Assembly (NCBI RefSeq): GCF_004358095.2
Contig: NZ_SMZJ02000013.1
Span: 1 to 51,494, forward strand
Length of the DNA: 51,494 bases
Reading direction: 5' to 3'
Source of the DNA: Seonamhaeicola sediminis
Lineage (GTDB): Bacteria > Bacteroidota > Bacteroidia > Flavobacteriales > Flavobacteriaceae
How positions within the stretch are numbered: the stretch's first letter is position 1; the number at the start of each line of letters is the position of its first letter. The position numbers and the translations under genes are program-made. This document shows, one piece after another, positions 7,606 through 16,292 of the stretch. Below the pieces are notes generated by a model that saw only the letters and a program-made list of their open reading frames with translations, did not search any database and was not told where the DNA came from.

Positions 7606-8922
7606 TTAATATCTATAATGTTCTGGTTTAAAAGGTCCTTCAACAGTAACGCCAATGTATTTTGCTTGATCATCTCGTAATTCTGTTAGTTCAACACCAA
7701 TTTTTTCTAAATGTAATTTCGCTACTTTTTCATCAAGGTGTTTTGGCAACATATAAACATTGTTTTCGTAAGCTTCAGAATTATTCCAAAGCTCAATTTG
7801 CGCCAAGGTTTGGTTAGTAAATGAGTTGCTCATTACAAAACTTGGATGACCTGTAGCACAACCTAAGTTTACCAAACGTCCTTCGGCAAGTATGATAATA
7901 TCTTTACCATCAATAGTATATTTATCAACTTGGGGTTTGATGGTATTTTTGGTATGACCATGATTTTTGTTTAACCAAGCCATATCAATCTCATTATCAA
8001 AATGCCCAATATTACAAACTATAGTTTTGTCTTTCATAGCTTGGAAATGCTCAGCACGTACAATGTCTTTATTTCCTGTTGTTGTAATTACAATATCTGA
8101 ATTACCTACTACGGTTTCCAGTTTTTTAACCTCAAAACCATCCATAGCAGCTTGTAATGCGCAAATAGGATCTATTTCGGTAACAGTTACAATACTACCA
8201 GCACCTTTAAAAGAAGCAGCCGTTCCTTTGCCAACATCGCCATAACCACATACTACTACGCGTTTTCCAGCTAACATGATATCGGTTGCACGACGTACTG
8301 CATCAACAGCACTTTCCTTACAGCCGTATTTATTATCGAATTTAGATTTTGTTACAGAGTCGTTTACATTAATGGCAGGCATTGGCAATGTACCATTTTT
8401 TACGCGCTCATACAATCTGTGAACACCAGTTGTGGTTTCTTCACTCAACCCTTTGATACCAGAAACCAACTCAGGGTATTTGTCTAAAACCATGTTGGTT
8501 AAATCTCCGCCATCATCAAGAATCATATTCAATGGTTTTCTGTCTTCACCAAAAAACAGGGTTTGTTCAATACACCAATCAAATTCCTGCTCATTCATAT
8601 CTTTCCATGCATAAACGGCAGTTCCAGCAGCAGCAATTGCAGCAGCAGCTTGGTCTTGCGTAGAGAAAATGTTACAAGAACTCCAAGTAACTTCTGCTCC
8701 TAAAGCCTGTAGGGTTTCAATTAAAACAGCAGTTTGTATGGTCATGTGTAAACATCCTGCAATACGTGCTCCTTTTAGTGGTTGAGAATCTTTGTATTCT
8801 TCGCGTAAGCTCATAAGCCCGGGCATTTCAGCTTCAGCTAATTCAATTTCTTTTCTTCCCCAAGCAGCTAAAGAAATATCTTTAACCTTATTAGGAATGT
8901 AAGCAACTGTTTTTGTACTCAT
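7606..8922 (-). CDS. ahcY: Adenosylhomocysteinase
   Basis: A 438-residue cytoplasmic enzyme that splits S-adenosylhomocysteine into homocysteine and adenosine, regenerating the methyl cycle. The NAD-binding glycine loop CGYGDVGKG is at 225-233. The substrate-domain motif [18 protein letters not shown] is near 73-90, and the conserved C-terminal end is KPEHYRY. Length is typical. It is a single gene with its own promoter (TATCTTTG box on the minus strand at 8957-8964) and terminator. Confidence 0.98.
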   Translation of the reverse strand: MSTKTVAYIPNKVKDISLAAWGRKEIELAEAEMPGLMSLREEYKDSQPLKGARIAGCLHMTIQTAVLIETLQALGAEVTWSSCNIFSTQDQAAAAIAAAGTAVYAWKDMNEQEFDWCIEQTLFFGEDRKPLNMILDDGGDLTNMVLDKYPELVSGIKGLSEETTTGVHRLYERVKNGTLPMPAINVNDSVTKSKFDNKYGCKESAVDAVRRATDIMLAGKRVVVCGYGDVGKGTAASFKGAGSIVTVTEIDPICALQAAMDGFEVKKLETVVGNSDIVITTTGNKDIVRAEHFQAMKDKTIVCNIGHFDNEIDMAWLNKNHGHTKNTIKPQVDKYTIDGKDIIILAEGRLVNLGCATGHPSFVMSNSFTNQTLAQIELWNNSEAYENNVYMLPKHLDEKVAKLHLEKIGVELTELRDDQAKYIGVTVEGPFKPEHYRY

Positions 8923-8927
8923 ATTGT

Positions 8928-8935
8928 TATATTTG
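8928..8935 (+). promoter_or_regulatory. Promoter -7 box for the phosphopantetheinyl transferase operon
   Basis: TATATTTG matches TAnnTTTG, 52 bp before the ATG at 8988. It overlaps the divergent ahcY control region; the -33 element is not clear. Confidence 0.4.
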
Positions 8936-8956
8936 TGGGTCTTAAATTTTAGACTG

Positions 8957-8964
8957 CAAAGATA
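8957..8964 (-). promoter_or_regulatory. Promoter -7 box for ahcY
   Basis: On the minus strand TATCTTTG followed by CAG matches TAnnTTTG, about 34 bp before the ahcY ATG. Confidence 0.5.
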
Positions 8965-8987
8965 ACCAATAACTTTCAGAAAAGTAA

Positions 8988-9614
8988 ATGCCTCTTTATA
9001 AAACCATTACACCAAATTCACAAACTTGTGTTAAAATCTGGAAGATTTCTGAATCTTATAAAGACTTAATGAAACCACTTGCCCTAACTAAAGCTAGTTT
9101 GGAACGTGTTGAGGACATGAAAAGTGAAATACACCAACGTGGGTTTTTAAGTGTACGCCATTTACTTAGAGAGTTTGGTTATCAAGACGCCGATTTATAT
9201 TATGATGATTTTGGCAAACCACATTTAAAGGATGGGAAGCATATTTCTATTACACATTCTTTTAACTTTTCGGCTGTCATTGTAAGTGATTTAATTGTAG
9301 GAATTGATATTGAAAAACAACGAGACAAAATCAAAATAATAGCTTATAAGTTTATTGATTATGAGAATGATTACTTAGATGAAGGTGCAACAGACTACAT
9401 AAGAAAACTAACCATTCTTTGGTGCATAAAAGAATCGTTATACAAACTTTTTGTAACACCAGGGTTAAGTTTTAAAAATCATTGTTTTGCCATTCCCTTC
9501 AATATTGAAGACCAAGAAACCATAGCTTGGATAGATTATAAAAGTAAAAAGTGCCGTTATATTATCAAATTCTTAGAGTTTGAAGGCTTTTCATGTGCTT
9601 ACGCTATTGCTTAA
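8988..9614 (+). CDS. 4-prime-phosphopantetheinyl transferase superfamily protein
   Basis: A 208-residue enzyme expected to transfer phosphopantetheine from CoA to a carrier-protein serine. The family motifs are visible: GIDIE at 105-109 (Mg binding) and WCIKESLYK at 145-153, plus SITHS near 87-91. Length is near the Sfp/AcpT type rather than the 120-residue AcpS type. The stop codon is immediately followed by the ATG of the next gene, and seven genes run on this strand with almost no gaps. The carrier protein is not identified, since no ACP, NRPS or PKS gene is nearby. Confidence 0.88.
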   Translation: MPLYKTITPNSQTCVKIWKISESYKDLMKPLALTKASLERVEDMKSEIHQRGFLSVRHLLREFGYQDADLYYDDFGKPHLKDGKHISITHSFNFSAVIVSDLIVGIDIEKQRDKIKIIAYKFIDYENDYLDEGATDYIRKLTILWCIKESLYKLFVTPGLSFKNHCFAIPFNIEDQETIAWIDYKSKKCRYIIKFLEFEGFSCAYAIA

Positions 9615-10337
9615 ATGGGTGTTTATCAAAATATACTAACATCAATTTTAAAAGGCGAAAACCTGTTGGCTGTTTTAATTGACCCAGATAAAGCCATGCT
9701 TAAAAATATTGCCGGTTTTATGCTAAAGATAAACCAATCTAAAACTACACATATTTTTGTGGGTGGTAGCACCGTTAATGGTAATGCTACGGATGTTTTG
9801 GTGAAAGAAGTAAAAAAGCACACCAATCTTCCTATTATTATATTTCCAGGGGATGTAAATCAAATAACTGATGAAGCCGATGCGCTTTTATTTTTATCAC
9901 TCATTTCTGGTAGAAATCCAGAGTATTTAATAGGTAAGCATGTTGACTCTATTTCAAAATTAAGGGAAACACAACTTGAAGTAATTTCAACAGGATATAT
10001 ATTGATAAATGGTGGAAAACAAACCGCTGTAGAGCGTGAGACAAATACCAAGCCTTTGTCTGTAAACCATATTCAAGAGGTTATAGATACTGCAAAAGCT
10101 GGTGAGCTTTTAGGAATGAAGCTAATGTATTTAGAAGCGGGCAGTGGTGCTGTAAACTCAGCTTCAAACAATATAATAAAGGCAATAAAAAATGAGTTAA
10201 ACATCCCGCTAATTGTAGGAGGAGGCATGCGAACTATGGAACAAATTAGCAACGCATATAAAAGTGGTGCTAATATGGTGGTTATAGGAACCGTACTAGA
10301 GGAAGATGAAGCGTTTTTGGATAGTTTGCATAAATAA
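9615..10337 (+). CDS. Geranylgeranylglyceryl phosphate synthase-like (GGGPS/PcrB family)
   Basis: A 240-residue TIM-barrel protein. Recognisable features: LAVLIDPDKA near 18-27, HIFVGGST near 46-53, a central FPGDVNQIT, YLEAGSGA near 172-179, and the phosphate-binding end LIVGGGMRT...NMVVIGT. The family joins a polyprenyl diphosphate to glycerol-1-phosphate, making archaeal-type ether precursors; Bacteroidetes carry a distinct bacterial group. The gene starts directly after the phosphopantetheinyl transferase stop codon. Substrate chain length cannot be read from sequence here. Confidence 0.9.
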   Translation: MGVYQNILTSILKGENLLAVLIDPDKAMLKNIAGFMLKINQSKTTHIFVGGSTVNGNATDVLVKEVKKHTNLPIIIFPGDVNQITDEADALLFLSLISGRNPEYLIGKHVDSISKLRETQLEVISTGYILINGGKQTAVERETNTKPLSVNHIQEVIDTAKAGELLGMKLMYLEAGSGAVNSASNNIIKAIKNELNIPLIVGGGMRTMEQISNAYKSGANMVVIGTVLEEDEAFLDSLHK

Positions 10338-10387
10338 ATTGTTAGGCTGGATTTATCTCAAAATCAAAATACTTAAACAGTAGTAAT

Positions 10388-10648
10388 ATGAAAATATCAG
10401 TTGAATTGACGTTAACACCATTACAGAATGACTTCGAACCTGCAATCATTCATTTTATAAAAAAGTTGAGAGCATCTAACATAAAAGTTTTAGAAAATCC
10501 TTTAAGCACACAGGTATATGGTGATTATGATGAAGTGATGGATATTCTAAACTCAGAGATTAAAGAAGTTTTTCAACTTATAGACAAAGGCTTACTATAT
10601 ATGAAGATTGTAAAATCTGACAGACAGGATTATGAACCCCATTTTTGA
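10388..10648 (+). CDS. YkoF/MTH1187-type thiamine-binding protein
   Basis: An 86-residue protein with the small ferredoxin-like fold pattern of the thiamine/HMP-binding YkoF and MTH1187 families: beta-strand start ISVELTLTPL, a helix, LENPLSTQVYGDYDEV in the middle, and a short C-terminal strand. The last 17 nt overlap the PnuC-type transporter gene, which links it to vitamin uptake. With a TPP riboswitch-controlled receptor downstream, a role as cytoplasmic thiamine or HMP binder/sensor is likely. The exact ligand is inference. Confidence 0.8.
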   Translation: MKISVELTLTPLQNDFEPAIIHFIKKLRASNIKVLENPLSTQVYGDYDEVMDILNSEIKEVFQLIDKGLLYMKIVKSDRQDYEPHF

Positions 10649-11264
10649 TTTTTTATTCGGACAATACACCAGTTATGAAACCGTAGATATTATTTTAGAA
10701 ATCACCGCAATTATTTTTGGGTTTTTGTCGGTTTGGTATTCAAAACAAAACATGGTATTAGTGTTCCCTACGGGTATGATAAGTACCGTTATCTTTGTTT
10801 ATCTTCTTTTTAAATGGGAGTTGTTAGGTGATATGATGATAAATGGATACTACTTTATTATGAGTGCTTACGGGTGGTATATTTGGACTAGAAAAGTTGA
10901 CGACACTCATGTTACACCTATTTCTAGTACAACCCAAAAAGAAAAGTTTGTAAGTGTTTTTATCTTATTAGGAACACTAGTATTCGTTTTTTTAGTCTAC
11001 AATACATTTGATAAATGGACAGGTTGGGTGGCTTATATCGATACTGTAACTACGGCAATATTCTTTGTTGGTATGTGGCTCATGGCAAGAAGAAAAATTG
11101 AAAATTGGATATACTGGATTATTGGTGATATTATTTCGGTTCCATTATATTTTTATAAAGGCTTTACATTTACGAGCCTTCAGTATTTGGGCTTTACAAT
11201 TATAGCTATATTTGGATATTTAGCATGGAAAAAAACCTTAAACAACAACCTGCAAACTGTATAA
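10632..11264 (+). CDS. pnuC: PnuC/PnuT family vitamin transporter
   Basis: A 210-residue inner-membrane protein with about seven hydrophobic segments. Visible are PnuC motifs such as GWYIWTRK near 91-98 and WIYWIIGDIISVPLYFYKG near 159-177. PnuC proteins move nicotinamide riboside; the PnuT branch moves thiamine. Here it overlaps a thiamine-binding protein gene and a kinase gene, and the next control element downstream is a TPP riboswitch, so PnuT (thiamine) is the better reading. These facilitators rely on phosphorylation to trap the substrate, which fits the overlapping kinase. Confidence 0.88.
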   Translation: MNPIFDFLFGQYTSYETVDIILEITAIIFGFLSVWYSKQNMVLVFPTGMISTVIFVYLLFKWELLGDMMINGYYFIMSAYGWYIWTRKVDDTHVTPISSTTQKEKFVSVFILLGTLVFVFLVYNTFDKWTGWVAYIDTVTTAIFFVGMWLMARRKIENWIYWIIGDIISVPLYFYKGFTFTSLQYLGFTIIAIFGYLAWKKTLNNNLQTV

Positions 11265-11794
11265 AAGTAGTTTTGTTTGGTCCAGAATCTACTGGAAAAA
11301 CAACATTATCTAGACAATTGGCTAGACATTACAATTCGGTTTGGGTGCCAGAATATGCTAGGGAGTATCTTCAAAACAAATGGAATAACCAACGTAAAAC
11401 TTGTGAACCAGATGATTTACTACCAATTGCTGAAGGGCAAATGCATCTTGAAAATGAGTTAGCCCAAAAAACGGATACTGTTTTGATATGCGATACAGAT
11501 TTGTTAGAAACCAAAGTATATTCGGAAACTTACTATGTGGGAAGTTGTGATCCAACTTTAGAAAAATATGCTATAGAAAATACTTACGATTTATATTTTT
11601 TAACCTATATTGACGTGCCTTGGAAAGCTGATGACTTAAGGGATAAACCAACCGAAAGAGAAATGATGTTTGAAGCCTTTAAAAATGAATTAATTAAACA
11701 AAAAAGGCCTTTTGTTTTGCTAAAAGGAAATAAAAAAGAACGCTTACAGAAAGCTGTAATACATATTGACGAGTTATTAAAAAGTAAAAAATAA
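11225..11794 (+). CDS. NadR-like AAA ATPase/kinase
   Basis: A 189-residue P-loop protein with Walker A GPESTGKTT at 19-27, VPEYAREYL near 44-52, and a Walker B-like strand VLICDTDLLET near 88-98. This is the ribosylnicotinamide-kinase-like domain of NadR without the adenylyltransferase part. It overlaps the transporter gene by 40 nt. In a PnuC setting it could phosphorylate nicotinamide riboside. In this thiamine-oriented cluster it could instead phosphorylate thiamine or HMP; that substrate is inference. The stop overlaps the next start by one base (TAATG). Confidence 0.85.
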   Translation: MEKNLKQQPANCIKVVLFGPESTGKTTLSRQLARHYNSVWVPEYAREYLQNKWNNQRKTCEPDDLLPIAEGQMHLENELAQKTDTVLICDTDLLETKVYSETYYVGSCDPTLEKYAIENTYDLYFLTYIDVPWKADDLRDKPTEREMMFEAFKNELIKQKRPFVLLKGNKKERLQKAVIHIDELLKSKK

Positions 11795-13344
11795 TGTTCT
11801 CGGAAAAAGACATTGATCAAATACACAACAAAGGTATTACTGTTGACCAAGTAAATTTGCAAGTTCAGCGTTTAAAAAACGGGGTTTCATATTCTAAATT
11901 ATTGGCTGCAGCTACAATTGGTAAGGGTATAGAAAGATTTACCGAAAAAGAAATTGAAGATTATATTCAGTTTTATGAGGGTAAGCAAGATAGTTCGTCT
12001 ATAGTAAAGTTTGTTCCAGCTTCAGGTGCTGCTACTAGAATGTTTAAATTCTTATTTCAGTTTTTAAAAAAGTTTAATCCAGAGAAAGAAACTATAAATC
12101 AGTTTACAGATAGACAAAGCAATGATTTGGTAAAAACTTTTTTTTCAAATTTAGAAGCATTTCCATTTTATTCAGAGGTTATTAGGGCATTACAAAAGCA
12201 TGAGCCTAATTTTGATTATATGTCGCATGATGAGACCTGTAAGGTATTTGTAAAGGCCATGTTAGATGACAATGCTTTAAATTATAGTTTTTTCCCAAAG
12301 GGGCTGCTCCCATTTCATAAATATGATGATGAAGTGGTTTCTGCTTTTAGAGAGCATTTGTTAGAAGCTACCATATATGCTAGTTCTAAAAACACAGCAA
12401 ACCTTCATTTTACAGTTTCGGGCAATCATCACAAATATTTTGAGTCTGAGTTTGAAAGTGTAAATAAAGGATTAACAGAAGAAACGGGAGTTCAATTTAA
12501 AGTATCTTATTCATATCAGAAAGAAGCAACTGAAACCGTTGCGCTTAACTCTGATAATACAATCTATAGAAAAGAAGATGGGTCCATTCTATTTAGGCCC
12601 GCAGGACATGGTGCGCTTTTAGAGAATTTAAACGATTTAGATCATGATTTAATCTTTATTAAAAATATAGATAATATAGCAGTTGCTCATAAAAATATTG
12701 CTATTTCTGAATATAAAAAACTCCTTGCGGGAGTGCTACTAAATATTCAAGAAAAGGTATTTGCATATTTGAATAAGCTAGATAAGAATGACTGTGATGA
12801 TGAGGATTATAAGATAATGGCTCTGTTTTTAATTCATAGGCTTAATGTTGTTGTAACACCAGAATTTGATGATTTTAGTTCTGAAAAAAAAGCAGCCTAT
12901 CTGAAGAAAATACTTAATAGACCTATTAGGGTTTGTGGGATGGTTAAAAACGAAGGACAACCTGGTGGTGGTCCATTTTGGGTGAAAGGAAAAGATGGTA
13001 ATATTTCACTTCAAATAGTTGAGTTTGCTCAAATAAACTTCAGTAACAAAGAGCAACAAGGTATTGTTTATAAAGCTACCCACTTTAACCCAACAGATTT
13101 GGTTTGTGCTGTTAAGAATTATAAAGGTAAAAAGTTTAATCTTAAAAACTACGTGGATTATGATGCGGCCTTTATTACTACAAAAACTCAAAATGGGGTC
13201 AATATAAAGGCATTAGAACTGCCGGGTCTTTGGAATGGTAGTATGGCTGGTTGGATTTCGGTATTTGTAGAGGTGCCATTAGAAACTTTTAATCCAGTAA
13301 AAACAGTCAATGATTTACTGTTGCCTGCGCACCAAGTAGACTAA
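11794..13344 (+). CDS. DUF4301 family protein, nucleotidyltransferase-like
   Basis: A 516-residue protein of the DUF4301 family, common in Bacteroidetes. The N-terminal part holds FVPASGAATRMFKFL near 73-87, resembling the nucleotide-binding GxGxRM loop of sugar-nucleotide pyrophosphorylases. FRPAGHGALLENLNDLD near 265-281, followed by LIFIKNIDN, resembles their sugar/metal-binding part. A UDP-sugar pyrophosphorylase-like GT-A fold is therefore plausible, but no activity is known to me. It is translationally coupled (TAATG) on both sides, to the kinase and to arfB. Confidence 0.85.
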   Translation: MFSEKDIDQIHNKGITVDQVNLQVQRLKNGVSYSKLLAAATIGKGIERFTEKEIEDYIQFYEGKQDSSSIVKFVPASGAATRMFKFLFQFLKKFNPEKETINQFTDRQSNDLVKTFFSNLEAFPFYSEVIRALQKHEPNFDYMSHDETCKVFVKAMLDDNALNYSFFPKGLLPFHKYDDEVVSAFREHLLEATIYASSKNTANLHFTVSGNHHKYFESEFESVNKGLTEETGVQFKVSYSYQKEATETVALNSDNTIYRKEDGSILFRPAGHGALLENLNDLDHDLIFIKNIDNIAVAHKNIAISEYKKLLAGVLLNIQEKVFAYLNKLDKNDCDDEDYKIMALFLIHRLNVVVTPEFDDFSSEKKAAYLKKILNRPIRVCGMVKNEGQPGGGPFWVKGKDGNISLQIVEFAQINFSNKEQQGIVYKATHFNPTDLVCAVKNYKGKKFNLKNYVDYDAAFITTKTQNGVNIKALELPGLWNGSMAGWISVFVEVPLETFNPVKTVNDLLLPAHQVD

Positions 13345-13751
13345 TGTTTAACAAAGAAGCCTTATTAAACGAAGTATCTCTTAAAGCTATAAAAAGTTCT
13401 GGTAGCGGTGGTCAACACGTTAATAAAGTAGCCACAAAAGTTGAATTAAGTTTTAGTATAAATGAAACTTCAGTGCTTTCTGAAGAACAAAAGCAAAAAC
13501 TTTTACAAAAGCTAAAAAAAAGACTAACAAAGGAAGGCGTGCTTATTCTTCAATGCGGTGAAACCAGAAGTCAACTTACAAACAAAACCTTAGTGATTAA
13601 TCGTTTTTTAGAAATAATTAAAAACGCTTTAATAGTTAAGAAAAAACGTATACCTACCAAAACTCCTAAGGCTATCATAAGAAAGCGTTTAAAGGAAAAA
13701 CAAAAACAAGCTAAAAAAAAGGCTAACAGGAGAAAACCAGATATAGATTAA
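13344..13751 (+). CDS. arfB: Alternative ribosome-rescue factor ArfB
   Basis: A 135-residue release-factor-like peptidyl-tRNA hydrolase. It has the catalytic GGQ at 22-24 in SSGSGGQHVNK and a long, strongly basic C-terminal tail (RKRLKEKQKQAKKKANRRK) that enters the empty mRNA channel of stalled ribosomes. Size and layout match ArfB/YaeJ rather than full release factors. It is the last gene of the seven-gene run that begins at 8988, and its start overlaps the DUF4301 stop. Confidence 0.95.
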   Translation: MFNKEALLNEVSLKAIKSSGSGGQHVNKVATKVELSFSINETSVLSEEQKQKLLQKLKKRLTKEGVLILQCGETRSQLTNKTLVINRFLEIIKNALIVKKKRIPTKTPKAIIRKRLKEKQKQAKKKANRRKPDID

Positions 13752-13790
13752 AAAAATTGTAATTATTACGCTTAATTTATAATTCTAGTG

Positions 13791-13798
13791 TACATTTG
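13791..13798 (+). promoter_or_regulatory. Promoter -7 box for the thiamine TonB receptor
   Basis: TACATTTG (TAnnTTTG) followed by CAC lies just upstream of the TPP aptamer, so the transcript would start within or right before the riboswitch. No convincing -33 box. Confidence 0.5.
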
Positions 13799-13810
13799 CA
13801 CTGTTCTCAA

Positions 13811-13881
13811 AAAGGGGTGCCTAAAAGTGGCTGAGATCATACCCATTGAACCTAGAACAGGTAATGCTGTTTAGGAAATCA
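13811..13881 (+). promoter_or_regulatory. TPP riboswitch (THI element)
   Basis: The core of the thiamine pyrophosphate aptamer is clear: GGGGTGCC (13814-13821), GGCTGAGAT (13829-13837), ACCC then TTGAACCT (13841-13853) and ACAGGTAATGC (13857-13867), closed by TTAGGAAA. It lies about 105 bp before the TonB receptor start, so the receptor is expected to be repressed when TPP is plentiful. There is no obvious terminator between aptamer and gene; a small hairpin sits right before the start codon. Confidence 0.95.
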
Positions 13882-13964
13882 TAATACTGTAATGCTTAAC
13901 GTATTTTAGCATCACATTATTTAAAATCAATTTATTAATTTAAAGAATAATTACCTCTTTTTAT

Positions 13965-13986
13965 TCGATTATAACTTTTTAATCGA
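13965..13986 (+). promoter_or_regulatory. Start-codon-proximal hairpin, possible riboswitch expression platform
   Basis: TCGATTA (13965-13971) and TAATCGA (13980-13986) form a perfect 7-bp stem with an 8-nt loop ending one base before the ATG at 13988. It could sequester the ribosome entry site when the upstream TPP aptamer is bound. That link is inference. Confidence 0.45.
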
Positions 13987-13987
13987 C

Positions 13988-16234
13988 ATGAAAAATTTAT
14001 TTCTTTTTTTAACACTTTTAGTGTTATCAGTCAGTGCCAATGCGCAACAAAATCAAATCAAACAAGATTCAACTTCACGAGAAAAACTTGATGAAGTTTT
14101 GGTAAAAGCCGTTAGGGTTGATGCCGATTCACCAATTACACACTCTAATGTAGATAAGGAAGAGTTAGCAAAGCGTAATTTAGGTCAAGATATTCCTATT
14201 TTACTAAATTATTTACCATCTGTTGTAACAACTAGTGATGCTGGGGCAGGAATTGGTTACACAGGAATAAGAGTTAGAGGTATTAGTGGTGCATCAACCA
14301 ACGTAACTATTAATGGAATTCCTTATAACGATGCCGAAAGTTTAGGTACGTTTTGGGTGAATTTACAAGACTTTTCATCGTCTGTAGAAAATTTACAAGT
14401 ACAGCGAGGTGTTGGTTCAACTACTAATGGTGCTGGTGCTTTTGGTGCCAGCGTAAATATTTTAACCGATGCCGTTTCAAAAGAAAGTTCTGGAGAAACC
14501 TCTCATAGTTTTGGTAGTTTTAACACACGGCGTCATAACGTAAAGTTTAGTACGGGTTTATTAAATGACACGTTTGAATTAGCTGGTCGTCTATCTCAAA
14601 TAAAATCAGATGGATATATTGACAGAGCTACCTCCAACTTAAAAAGTTACTTCGTTCAAGGAAGCTATGTAAACAATGGTACTCTCATTAAAGCTGTAGT
14701 TTTTGGGGGACATGAAATAACCTATCAATCTTGGTATGGTTTTAATCCTGTAGATGTAGCTGCTGTTGGAGCAAATCCTGATATAGATGAAAACAGAAGA
14801 TTTAATATTAGTGGTATTCAACTTGATGATAATGGTAACTTTGAAGGGTTTTATGACAATCAAGTGGATGACTATAAACAAGATCATTACCAATTACATT
14901 GGAATCAAAGATGGGATAATAATTGGTCTACCAATCTTGGTTTAAATTATACTAATGGTCGCGGTTTTTTTGAAGAATATGTAGATAACTATTACTATTC
15001 TAATGTATTTTTTGCCTCTGATGCTAGTTTTGACTTTATAGGAAAAGAGCCTATTACAGTGAATGGAGCAACTGTAGATTCTCAGGATTACGTAAGAAGA
15101 CGTTGGTTAGATAACGATTTTTATGTAGCAAACGCCAATGTTAATTATAAAAATGAGCGCGTAAATTTTATTTCTGGTATTTCTTATAGTTCTTACCATG
15201 GTGATCATTTTGGAGAATTAATTTGGGAACAATATGCTGCCAATAATAATTTTGGAGATCGCTATTATGAAGGAGATGGAGATAAGTACGATTTTAGCGC
15301 CTTCTCTAAAATCACGTATAGACTAAATGATAAATTAAGTCTTTATGGTGATGTACAATACCGAGGTATTAATTATGATACCAGCGGTATTAATTCAGAT
15401 TTGGATCTTTTTGAAATAGATAAAAGTTACAGTTTCTTTAATCCTAAAGTTGGATTTAATTATAGTTTAAATACTAATAGTAACTTGTATTTCTCATATG
15501 CCAGAGCAAATAGAGAACCAAGTAGAGGAGATTTTGAAAATAACCCAGATGTAAGACCAGAAAAACTCAACGACTTTGAATTAGGTTGGCGTTATAAAAA
15601 TAAAAACATTGGTTTTAATGCCAATGCATACTACATGGCTTATAATGAGCAGTTAGTAGCAACTGGAGAGTTAGATAATTCTGGAGCACAAATTAGAGAT
15701 AACACTGGTGAAAGTTACAGGTTAGGTTTAGAATTAGAAGCAACACTAACCTTCAATAAGTTTACTGTTCAACCCAATTTTACGTTAAGCTCTAACAAAA
15801 ATAAAGAAACATTCTTTAAGCGAGATGGTGTTTTACAAAACCTTGGAGAAACTAATATTGCATTTTCACCAGATTTTGTTGCAGGAAATGCTTTAACATT
15901 TAATGCGTCAACAAATTTTCAAATTACTTTATTAAGCAAATATGTTGGAGAACAATATATGGGTAATATCGATGCAGAAGGGTCTAAATTAGATAGCTAT
16001 TTCGTAAACGATTTAAATTTTGTTTACGAAATTAAACCTAAAAACATTTTCAAATCTATAGTCTTTACAGCACTTATAAATAATATTCTTAGTGAAGACT
16101 ATATTTCTAACGGCTTCTTTTTTACGTATGATGACGATTTTTCTAATCCAGGGACTATTAGCACAATTGAAGGTGCTGGGTTTTATCCACAGGCCACAAG
16201 AAACTTTTTAGTAGGAGCTACTTTTAAGTTTTAA
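13988..16234 (+). CDS. TonB-dependent receptor, TPP-riboswitch controlled (thiamine uptake)
   Basis: A 748-residue outer-membrane receptor. Signal peptide at about 1-19 (ending SANAQQ), a plug domain at about 45-160 with VRGISGASTNVTINGIPYND and VQRGVGSTTNGAGAFGAS, then a 22-strand beta-barrel ending in a terminal aromatic (FLVGATFKF). Such receptors import large or scarce nutrients using TonB energy. The TPP riboswitch directly upstream points to thiamine or a precursor as substrate. It probably delivers to the PnuC-type transporter encoded at 10632, transcribed separately. No carboxypeptidase-regulatory domain is present. Confidence 0.93.
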   Translation: MKNLFLFLTLLVLSVSANAQQNQIKQDSTSREKLDEVLVKAVRVDADSPITHSNVDKEELAKRNLGQDIPILLNYLPSVVTTSDAGAGIGYTGIRVRGISGASTNVTINGIPYNDAESLGTFWVNLQDFSSSVENLQVQRGVGSTTNGAGAFGASVNILTDAVSKESSGETSHSFGSFNTRRHNVKFSTGLLNDTFELAGRLSQIKSDGYIDRATSNLKSYFVQGSYVNNGTLIKAVVFGGHEITYQSWYGFNPVDVAAVGANPDIDENRRFNISGIQLDDNGNFEGFYDNQVDDYKQDHYQLHWNQRWDNNWSTNLGLNYTNGRGFFEEYVDNYYYSNVFFASDASFDFIGKEPITVNGATVDSQDYVRRRWLDNDFYVANANVNYKNERVNFISGISYSSYHGDHFGELIWEQYAANNNFGDRYYEGDGDKYDFSAFSKITYRLNDKLSLYGDVQYRGINYDTSGINSDLDLFEIDKSYSFFNPKVGFNYSLNTNSNLYFSYARANREPSRGDFENNPDVRPEKLNDFELGWRYKNKNIGFNANAYYMAYNEQLVATGELDNSGAQIRDNTGESYRLGLELEATLTFNKFTVQPNFTLSSNKNKETFFKRDGVLQNLGETNIAFSPDFVAGNALTFNASTNFQITLLSKYVGEQYMGNIDAEGSKLDSYFVNDLNFVYEIKPKNIFKSIVFTALINNILSEDYISNGFFFTYDDDFSNPGTISTIEGAGFYPQATRNFLVGATFKF

Positions 16235-16249
16235 TTAAAAAAGTTAAAT

Positions 16250-16289
16250 AGGTCTTTCAAAAGGTAGTGTATTACTTTTTGAAAGACCT
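16250..16289. terminator. Terminator-like hairpin between convergent genes
   Basis: AGGTCTTTCAAAA and its complement (ending GAAAGACCT) pair over about 13 bp around an ~14-nt loop. It sits between the TonB receptor and the opposing lipoprotein gene and can serve both. U-tracts are short. Confidence 0.65.
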
Positions 16290-16292
16290 CAT

